This document shows, one piece after another, positions 6,912-12,171 of a stretch of 12,171 nt of DNA (position 1 is its first letter; the number at the start of each line of letters is the position of its first letter). The notes under the pieces are model-generated. The model made no database searches and was not told where the DNA came from. It saw only the letters and a program-made list of their open reading frames with translations. The position numbers and the translations under genes are program-made. The DNA comes from an uncultured Clostridium sp. (GTDB lineage: Bacteria > Bacillota > Clostridia > TANB77 > CAG-508): NCBI GenBank assembly GCA_900553365.1, contig USDL01000028.1, positions 1 to 12,171 on the forward strand, given 5' to 3'.

Positions 6912-7763
6912 TTATTTATCTCCTTTGAACTTATAATTTCTTTTTGGAAATACTGGTGTTCCTCCGCCTTCTCTTAAACATTTTAAAATTGCTTCTACTC
7001 TTAATGGTAAGCTTTCTGTTTCATTTTCTATAAAGCTTAGTAAATATGGTTTATATTCATCTGGAGTTATATCGTATAAATCCATTAAGTAGGCAAGCAT
7101 TCTATACATATCTGAACATCTTCTTATAGAAGGTGTTGACATTATGCTTCCTTTTCTGTTTCTATAATACTTAAAAGAAGGAAAGTCTCCATATTTATAA
7201 GATTTTGCAAGTATGGTTGCTGTTGTTGAATATACCATATCTTCATAATAAATGTTTTCCATAAATTTAATATTATTTTCCAATAAGAACTCTCTTCTCC
7301 AGCATTTACTTGGAACTGAAAAATTTATGTCGCATGTTAGTCTTGCTTCTTTTGTAGAGTTTTCTGCTGTTGAAAGATGTACTTTATTAAATCCTCCAAC
7401 ATCTTTAAATCCAAGATAAATTATATCTGGAGTATCATTGTCTATTAGTTTATCTATTTTTTCTAGTGTTGTATTCTCATATAAAGCGTCATCACCATCT
7501 AAATGAACTATGTATTCTCCTTGGGCCTTTGCTATACCAATATTTCGTACTGCACCTAGTCCAACATTTTTTTCATTGTTAATAATAATTATTCTCTCAT
7601 CTTTGAAGTTTTGTATCTTTTCTAAAGTTTTATCCTTAGAACAGTCATTAACTATAATTAATTCATAATTTTCAAAAGTTTGCTCTAATACACTTTTTAT
7701 TGCTCTTTCAATATATGTTTCAATGTTATAAGCACTTATTATAATACTAAATTTTTTTCCCAT
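6912..7763 (-). CDS. Family 2 glycosyltransferase
   Basis: A 283-aa GT-A-fold transferase that would move a sugar from a nucleotide donor onto a cell-surface or similar acceptor; donor and acceptor cannot be told. It opens with FSIIISAYN (5-13), has VND at 38-40, a DxD-type metal site in LDGDD (88-92), NVGLGAVRN (66-74), the likely catalytic ED pair in YYEDM (172-176) and YRNRKGSIM (200-208), all typical of family GT2. No membrane segment is evident, so it is soluble or peripheral. AAGGAA lies about nine bases before the ATG. It follows the other glycosyltransferase by 14 bases and abuts pth. Confidence 0.88.
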   Translation of the reverse strand: MGKKFSIIISAYNIETYIERAIKSVLEQTFENYELIIVNDCSKDKTLEKIQNFKDERIIIINNEKNVGLGAVRNIGIAKAQGEYIVHLDGDDALYENTTLEKIDKLIDNDTPDIIYLGFKDVGGFNKVHLSTAENSTKEARLTCDINFSVPSKCWRREFLLENNIKFMENIYYEDMVYSTTATILAKSYKYGDFPSFKYYRNRKGSIMSTPSIRRCSDMYRMLAYLMDLYDITPDEYKPYLLSFIENETESLPLRVEAILKCLREGGGTPVFPKRNYKFKGDK

Positions 7764-7777
7764 ATTAAATATTTCCT

Positions 7778-8998
7778 TTACTTTAATATTTCTTTCATTT
7801 TTTTCCAGATTTCATTGGTTTTTAGGTATTCTTTATAGTGTTTTTCGACATTTCTATCATATTCTTTTAAGTCTTTTACTAAATCAGTAAAATTAGTACT
7901 TTCAAATAGTTCATTTATCTTTGGTACGCTTTTTTCAAGCTTTTCTATTGCTACTTTCATATTCCCTTTGTAATTTTCATTATCTTGTATATACATAAGC
8001 AATGGCTTATATTTTATCCAACCTTTTGATGCTTTTAAAAATCTACTTTCTATGTTTTCTTCTTCAATTTTTATTCTTCTAAGTTTTTTTGGATACCTGC
8101 CTTTTATAATGCTTGTATATTTTAAGAATCCATCATGGAAATGATATACTGGTATTTTTAATATTTTTGCATCTTTCAATAATGTTGAAAAGAAAGTATC
8201 TTCTCCTCTTGCTAGTGGTGGATTATAGAAGGCTGGTATTTTATCTAAGTGATTCAAATTTAAGCATAATGTTGAACCTGCTACCCATTTTTGTTGTAGT
8301 TCATATAGTCCTTTTCCTTCTGCTATTGATTTTTCTGAATAGGTTACGCCATTGTTGTCAATCATTTTTTGTTTTATTGATTCCCATGATACTAATTCAT
8401 TACTTATTGCTTCAATATAATTTTTAAAATCATCTTCGCTTATTTCTTCTCCTAGTTCAACATAAGGAATTGGTGAAATATATCCACAGTGATAGCCTAT
8501 TGTTATATCTGCGTCATCTATGTGTTCTAAGTGTTTTAAAATATTATCTTGTGGAATCCATTGTAAATTGTCATCTTCTTTTACTACTGCTACGGGGTAT
8601 TCATCATCATCCCAAAATAGTAAATAGTCCATTTTCCATTTTAGTGCATAATACATTACAGTATTTCTTCCTTTAGCATGTCCATTTCCTAAGAATAAAT
8701 CAACTTCTTCTTTTGTAAAGTTATTTCTTGATATTAATTTTTTCTTTTCTTCTTCAATATTTTCTGGTGTTATGTATTTTATTTTAATATTCTTATATAC
8801 CTCTGGTATTATACTATAAAAATCCGTTCTAATTGTGTATTGATAATTTAAGTCGTATAATAAAAATATTGTCAAGTTTACTTTTTTGCCCGTTCTTTCT
8901 AATTGTTCAATCATGTTTTTGTAATAATTGTTAATGAGTTTGCAAACGTTCGGTCTTCCTGTAACAAAGCCTATACCGAGCTCTATTGTATCTTTCAT
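7778..8998 (-). CDS. Unassigned GT-A-like glycosyltransferase
   Basis: A 406-aa protein that I place only as a probable GT-A-fold glycosyltransferase. Evidence: a conserved-looking core KGRNTVMYYALKW (109-121) leading into YLLFWDDDE (125-133), a DxD-like metal site; then AGSTLCLNL (240-248), GEDTFF (265-270) resembling a catalytic acid segment, and HFHDG (286-290). The arrangement recalls the Anp1/GT62-type and other GT-A families but is not a confident match. The C-terminal 100 residues are Lys/Glu-rich and helical. The start could also be a TTG four codons upstream (9008-9010), but GGGGGT is placed for the ATG at 8996-8998. It lies between the RpiB-like gene and the family 2 transferase in one operon, so it may share a pathway with one of them. 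Confidence 0.7.
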   Translation of the reverse strand: MKDTIELGIGFVTGRPNVCKLINNYYKNMIEQLERTGKKVNLTIFLLYDLNYQYTIRTDFYSIIPEVYKNIKIKYITPENIEEEKKKLISRNNFTKEEVDLFLGNGHAKGRNTVMYYALKWKMDYLLFWDDDEYPVAVVKEDDNLQWIPQDNILKHLEHIDDADITIGYHCGYISPIPYVELGEEISEDDFKNYIEAISNELVSWESIKQKMIDNNGVTYSEKSIAEGKGLYELQQKWVAGSTLCLNLNHLDKIPAFYNPPLARGEDTFFSTLLKDAKILKIPVYHFHDGFLKYTSIIKGRYPKKLRRIKIEEENIESRFLKASKGWIKYKPLLMYIQDNENYKGNMKVAIEKLEKSVPKINELFESTNFTDLVKDLKEYDRNVEKHYKEYLKTNEIWKKMKEILK

Positions 8999-9013
8999 TT
9001 TAACCCCCAAATA

Positions 9014-9032
9014 AGAATTATTTAATAATTCT
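9014..9032. repeat. 19-bp perfect palindrome between rpiB-like and glycosyltransferase genes
   Basis: Nine-base arms AGAATTATT (9014-9022) and their complement (9024-9032) surround one central base, immediately after the rpiB-like stop codon. In RNA this is a small A-U hairpin. The minus-strand 3' side has no T run, so it does not look like a full terminator. It could affect the ratio of the two gene products through mRNA stability or processing. Confidence 0.5.
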
Positions 9033-9034
9033 AT

Positions 9035-9481
9035 CTATTTCATGTTTTCTTTTTCAATATCTTTTATAACGTCTATTCGCTCTTTGTATCTTCCTCCTAG
9101 TACTTCTGTTCCTAGCCATGCTCTTATTATATTAATTGCAGTATCCAAATTTACAAATTCAGCTGGAATTGCAAGTACATTTGCATTATAATGTGCTTTT
9201 GCTCGTTTTGCTCCATCTTCATTAAAGCAATCTACACTTCTTATTCCTTTAAATTTATTTGAAAACATTGTCATACCAAATCCACTACCAGAAATAAATA
9301 TTCCTGAACTACATTTATTCTGTTGGATGCATCTGCAAGCTTCTTTTATTGCTTCTGGATCATCTAGTACTTCTTCATCATAAGTTCCAAAGTCTTTGTA
9401 TTGTATTTGTTTTTCTTCTAAGTACCTTAATATTTCTTCTTTTAATTTATATCCACTACAATTACATGTTACAGCTATCAT
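9035..9481 (-). CDS. RpiB/LacA/LacB-family isomerase with altered active site
   Basis: A 148-aa protein clearly of the RpiB/LacAB sugar-phosphate isomerase fold: YKLKEEI, KDFGTYDEE (29-37), SGSGFGMTM (64-72), NKFKGIR (75-81), HYNANVLA (97-104) and GGRYKERID (129-137). Normal family length is about 150. Three usual active-site residues differ: the Asp-His of the N-terminal DHxG motif is Asn7-Cys8, and the catalytic Cys of CGTG is Ser64. His97 and the phosphate-binding Arg131 and Arg135 remain. Ribose-5-phosphate isomerase activity is therefore uncertain; another sugar phosphate or a non-catalytic role is possible. GGAGG lies nine bases before the ATG. First gene of a six-gene operon containing two glycosyltransferases, so it could feed a sugar-donor route; this is inference. 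Confidence 0.85.
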   Translation of the reverse strand: MIAVTCNCSGYKLKEEILRYLEEKQIQYKDFGTYDEEVLDDPEAIKEACRCIQQNKCSSGIFISGSGFGMTMFSNKFKGIRSVDCFNEDGAKRAKAHYNANVLAIPAEFVNLDTAINIIRAWLGTEVLGGRYKERIDVIKDIEKENMK

Positions 9482-9538
9482 AATATCCCCTCCTTCAAAA
9501 ACTTCGAAGCAGATTCATTTTTTTACATATTTTTACTT

Positions 9539-9567
9539 ATTATAACATATTTCTCCAAAAATGTAAA
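9539..9567 (-). promoter_or_regulatory. Promoter of the rpiB-like to rimO operon
   Basis: On the minus strand TTTACA (9562-9567), a 17-base spacer and TATAAT (9539-9544) form a strong sigma-A promoter, with transcription predicted from about 9532. The leader of about 50 bases contains the 8-bp palindrome CTTCGAAG (9502-9509) and the GGAGG ribosome site. The next clear terminator is at 3776-3810, so this promoter can serve all six genes. Confidence 0.75.
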
Positions 9568-9617
9568 TTGCAGTTTTTCTATTATAATACTTTACGATTA
9601 CTTAAAAAGTTTCTTTT

Positions 9618-11048
9618 TTATAAATTTCTTGCCATTTGTATTCCTGAGCATGATGCCATCATTAATCCACGTGTCATTCCTCCGCCATCTCCTATTGAAT
9701 ACAAGCCTTTTATATTTGTTTCAAATTGTTTGTCTATTACAACTTTATTGCTATAGAATTTTATTTCTGGTGCATATAGTAAATTGTCTGGTGCTCCAAA
9801 TCCTTCAACAATTTTATCTACTGCTCTTATGAATTCTAATATGCTTACCATTGTTCTATATCCTAGAGCAAATGTTATATCTCCTGCTACTGCTGATTTT
9901 AGAGTTGGAACAACTGTATTTTTTTCTAGTTCATAGTCCCATGTTCTTTTTCCTCTATATATATCGCCTAGTCTTTGAACTACTATGTTTCCAGCACCTA
10001 AGTCGTTTAGGTTTTGTGCAACGTTTCTTCCATATTCTATTGGGCGTTTAAATGGGCTTGTAAAGTGATGTGATACAAGTATTGCAAGGTTTGTATTTGT
10101 ACTCTTTCTTTCTTTGTAAGAATGTCCATTTACAAGTGTTAGGTTGTTATCATAAACTTCTGCTGAAACGAATCCACTTGGGTTTTGGCAGAAAGTTCTT
10201 ACTTTGTCTCTAAATGGTCCTACTCTACCTGTAAATTTAGCTTCATACATGTATTTATTAACATCTTTCATTATTTCATCTGGTAATTCGTATCTAACCC
10301 CTATGTCAACTATTCCAGTTTCTGTATTTATGTTATGTTTGTTTGCCATATCAACTAACCAGTTTGCACCTTTTCTACCAACTGCTAGAACTACTTTATC
10401 TGCTAATATTTCTTGTGTTTCATGGTCTTCATCATCAACATATTTTGCTTCTTTTACTCTTACACCTTTAATTGCTCCATTTTCAACAATTAGGTCTGCA
10501 ACTGTTGTTTGGAACATCATTTCAACGCCATTGTCTTCAATATATTTTTCTAATCTTCCATATACTTCATGGCTTTTTTCTGTTCCTAGATGTCTTATTG
10601 GAATATTTATTAGTTTTATTCCTTCTTTGTGTGCTCTTTCATTTATTTTCGCAATTTCTTCTTTGTATTCTGTACCTTCTAGGTGTTTATCTGCTCCAAA
10701 ATCTAGATAAATTTTGTCTGCATAATCTATTAAATTTTTAGTTTCTGGAACCCCAATTATTTTGTGTAGGTTTCCTCCAACATGTATTTCATTGTCTTCT
10801 GGGTTATATAAAGATAACTTTCCATCTGAAAATGCTCCTGCTCCTGAAAAACCATTTGTTATGTTGCACATTGGTTTACAGTGTATGCATTTTTTTGTTT
10901 TCTCTATCGGACAATATCTTTCCTCTACACGCTTTCCTTGGTCTATTAAAAGTACCCTTTTGAATTTGTTTAGTTCTATTAATTCATAAGCACAAAAAAT
11001 AGAGCTAGGTCCCATTCCCACTACTATTACATCATATTTATTTGGCAT
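9618..11048 (-). CDS. FAD-dependent dehydrogenase (COG2509-like)
   Basis: A 476-aa flavoprotein of the uncharacterised NAD(P)/FAD-dependent dehydrogenase family; substrate unknown, probably cytosolic. The N-terminal Rossmann motif VVGMGPSS (9-16) binds FAD, LLIDQGKR (33-40) ends the second strand, and the C-terminal segment GLYSIGDGGGMTRGL is the second FAD-contact motif. Between them lies FSGAGAFSDGKL (67-78), preceded by four cysteines, Cys46, Cys54, Cys57 and Cys61, that could hold an Fe-S cluster or zinc. No membrane segment is seen. GGAG sits ten bases before the ATG. It has its own promoter inside the acpP-side intergenic region. No clear intrinsic terminator follows before the next promoter, so read-through into the rpiB-like operon is possible. 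Confidence 0.85.
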   Translation of the reverse strand: MPNKYDVIVVGMGPSSIFCAYELIELNKFKRVLLIDQGKRVEERYCPIEKTKKCIHCKPMCNITNGFSGAGAFSDGKLSLYNPEDNEIHVGGNLHKIIGVPETKNLIDYADKIYLDFGADKHLEGTEYKEEIAKINERAHKEGIKLINIPIRHLGTEKSHEVYGRLEKYIEDNGVEMMFQTTVADLIVENGAIKGVRVKEAKYVDDEDHETQEILADKVVLAVGRKGANWLVDMANKHNINTETGIVDIGVRYELPDEIMKDVNKYMYEAKFTGRVGPFRDKVRTFCQNPSGFVSAEVYDNNLTLVNGHSYKERKSTNTNLAILVSHHFTSPFKRPIEYGRNVAQNLNDLGAGNIVVQRLGDIYRGKRTWDYELEKNTVVPTLKSAVAGDITFALGYRTMVSILEFIRAVDKIVEGFGAPDNLLYAPEIKFYSNKVVIDKQFETNIKGLYSIGDGGGMTRGLMMASCSGIQMARNL

Positions 11049-11099
11049 AAAAAAATCACTCCTTTGACTTATAAATTATATCATAGGAGTGAAATTTTT
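11049..11099 (-). terminator. Terminator-like hairpin overlapping promoter and Shine-Dalgarno
   Basis: On the minus strand TCACTCCT (11085-11092) pairs perfectly with AGGAGTGA (11056-11063), followed by seven T (11049-11055) directly before the ATG of the FAD gene. Outer A/T bases can add about five more pairs beyond a two-base mismatch. The loop is 21 bases, with a small inner A-T stem. RNA coming from acpP would fold this hairpin, which would both stop transcription and hide the ribosome site AGGAG. The A+T-rich, long-loop form makes strength uncertain. Confidence 0.6.
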
Positions 11100-11103
11100 G
11101 CAA
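11075..11103 (-). promoter_or_regulatory. Promoter of the FAD-dependent dehydrogenase gene
   Basis: On the minus strand TTGCAA (11098-11103), a 17-base spacer and TATAAT (11075-11080). The -10 box lies in the loop of the hairpin at 11056-11092, so RNA started here (about 11068) lacks the hairpin's 5' arm and keeps the ribosome site free. Confidence 0.7.
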
Positions 11104-11117
11104 ATGAATTTTATTTT

Positions 11118-11357
11118 TTAAACATTGTCTTTTATATATTCTACAACGTCACCTACTGTAACCACCTTTTCAGCATCACTGTCTGGTATTTCTAAATCAA
11201 ATTCTTCTTCTAATGCCATTATTAATTCTACTATATCAAGAGAATCAGCTCCTAAGTCGTCTATAAAAGATGCTTCTGGAGTTATTGCACTTTCTGTTAC
11301 GCCTAGTTGTTCTATAATTATTTCTTTTACTTTATCAAAAATTTCATCTGAATTCAT
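11118..11357 (-). CDS. acpP: Acyl carrier protein
   Basis: Carries growing acyl chains on a phosphopantetheine arm for fatty-acid synthesis and for PlsX. The 79-aa acidic protein has the attachment serine, Ser39, in GADSLD (36-41), and the usual four-helix pattern with DLEIPDSDAEKVVTVGD. Length is standard. GGGGAGGTG lies about eight bases before the ATG, a very strong ribosome site that suits an abundant protein. It follows plsX by 83 bases and has its own promoter there. It belongs to the conserved plsX/fab/acpP neighbourhood, although fabD, fabG and fabH are not between them here. Confidence 0.96.
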   Translation of the reverse strand: MNSDEIFDKVKEIIIEQLGVTESAITPEASFIDDLGADSLDIVELIMALEEEFDLEIPDSDAEKVVTVGDVVEYIKDNV

Positions 11358-11405
11358 AAGAATTACACCTCCCCTTTTACTTTTGTAATAAGTTTCATCT
11401 ATATT

Positions 11406-11434
11406 AAGATATTATATCAATTCAAAAATGTCAA
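11406..11434 (-). promoter_or_regulatory. acpP promoter region
   Basis: Two overlapping readings exist on the minus strand. TTGACA (11429-11434) is followed 17 bases later by the weaker TATCTT (11406-11411). Alternatively TATAAT (11411-11416) is preceded by TGA, giving an extended -10 promoter that needs no -35. Either would give acpP transcripts independent of plsX. No FapR-type palindrome was recognised. Confidence 0.6.
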
Positions 11435-11440
11435 TAGTTT

Positions 11441-12171
11441 TTATATATTTTTTTCAAATTCTTTTTTTATAATGTCTACTGTTCCACTTTTTGCAAAGTT
11501 TTCAGCTTGTTTAATTGTATAATAGAATAATTTTTCATCACTACTTCCATGTGCTTTTACTACTGGTTTTTTTACTCCTAAAAATAGTGCTCCACCATAT
11601 TCTTTGTAATCCATTGTTTTACTAAAACGCTTTATTGCTGGCAAAGATGGAGCCGCACATATTTTGCTCCATAAGTTTTTCTTTAGGCTTTCTGTTAAAC
11701 TTCTTTTAACTAGTTTTCCTAGTCCTTCTGTTGTTTTTAAGAACACATTTCCTGTAAATCCATCTGTTACTACTGCGTCAATTTTACCAGTGAATGCGTC
11801 ACGTCCTTCTATGTTGCCAACAAAGTTTATTCCGTACTCATCAGCTTCTTGTTTTAATAATTTGTAGCTTTCCTTTACTAAGTCATTTCCTTTTGTTTCT
11901 TCTGTCCCAATATTCAAAAGCCCTATTGCTGGTTTTTCTATATTATATATTTTTTTCAAATACACATTTGCCATTTGTGCAAATTGTAAAAGGTTAATTG
12001 GCTTACAATTTGTATTTGCACCTGCATCCACAAGCATTACTCCTTTTTTATATGAAGGAAGCATTGGTGCCATTGCTGGTCTATCAACTCCCTTAATTCT
12101 GCCAACTAAAAGAGTAGCTCCTGTAAGTAATGCTCCAGAGTTTCCTGCTGAAACAAATACGTCTCCTTCGC
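11441..12171 (-). CDS. plsX: Phosphate acyltransferase PlsX (5' end outside window)
   Basis: Converts acyl-ACP and phosphate to acyl-phosphate, the acyl donor for PlsY in phosphatidic-acid synthesis; a peripheral membrane enzyme. The visible 243 residues are the C-terminal part of a protein usually about 330 aa long. The frame stays open to the right edge, so the ATG at 12073 is internal. Diagnostic segments are VSAGNSGALLTGATLLVGR near the edge, DAGAN, LLNIGTEETKGND, GNIEGRDAFTG and VVTDGFTGNVFLKTTEG, all typical of PlsX. It ends 83 bases before acpP, its substrate carrier, consistent with the common plsX-acpP grouping. Confidence 0.95.
   Translation of the reverse strand, partial: EGDVFVSAGNSGALLTGATLLVGRIKGVDRPAMAPMLPSYKKGVMLVDAGANTNCKPINLLQFAQMANVYLKKIYNIEKPAIGLLNIGTEETKGNDLVKESYKLLKQEADEYGINFVGNIEGRDAFTGKIDAVVTDGFTGNVFLKTTEGLGKLVKRSLTESLKKNLWSKICAAPSLPAIKRFSKTMDYKEYGGALFLGVKKPVVKAHGSSDEKLFYYTIKQAENFAKSGTVDIIKKEFEKNI

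Noticed and set aside
8999..9010. TTG start for the 406-aa glycosyltransferase (four residues longer)
   Set aside because: No ribosome site precedes the TTG, whereas GGGGGT is correctly spaced for the ATG at 8996-8998.
9502..9509. CTTCGAAG palindrome as an operator near the rpiB-like promoter
   Set aside because: An 8-bp palindrome alone is weak evidence; it has no second copy and no match to a regulator site that I know.
9495..9518. Seven-residue open frame (MNLLRSF) in the leader of the rpiB-like gene
   Set aside because: No ribosome site of its own and no regulatory amino-acid run; it is likely chance.

Overview
The window is A+T-rich (roughly 30% G+C by eye) and every recognisable gene lies on the minus strand. 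AGGAGG-type ribosome sites, consensus TTGACA/TATAAT promoters, tight gene packing and the gene families point to a low-G+C Bacillota, most likely a clostridial lineage. The standard code fits, with TGA used as a stop. No mobile element, CRISPR array, tRNA or rRNA was seen.

Read in the direction of transcription (right to left), the layout is as follows. (1) A 5'-truncated plsX and then acpP form a fatty-acid/phospholipid block; acpP also has its own promoter. (2) A monocistronic COG2509-type FAD-dependent dehydrogenase follows. Its promoter, its Shine-Dalgarno and a terminator-like hairpin are interleaved in about 55 bases. (3) A long operon starts at about 9532: an RpiB/LacAB-like isomerase with an altered active site, an unassigned GT-A-like glycosyltransferase, a family 2 glycosyltransferase, pth (peptidyl-tRNA hydrolase), rng (RNase E/G) and rimO. 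It ends in a strong terminator at 3776-3810. rng is frameshifted as given and also lacks the usual C-terminal zinc-link. (4) A two-gene unit, cca (tRNA nucleotidyltransferase with HD domain) and aspS, has its own consensus promoter and a weak A+T-rich terminator. (5) An orphan gene for a small acidic protein, noticeably richer in G+C than its neighbours, sits between a perfect consensus promoter and its own terminator. (6) The left edge holds an inverted repeat inside flanking direct repeats, then a consensus promoter that fires out of the window.

Most of the content is housekeeping: tRNA maturation and charging, peptidyl-tRNA recycling, RNA decay, ribosomal protein S12 modification and acyl-carrier supply. 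I found no convincing new multi-gene system. The points most worth a second look are the acpP/FAD-gene intergenic device, the RpiB-like protein that has lost its catalytic Cys and the Asp-His pair, the frameshifted and C-terminally short RNase G, the orphan small gene, and the repeat element at the left edge.
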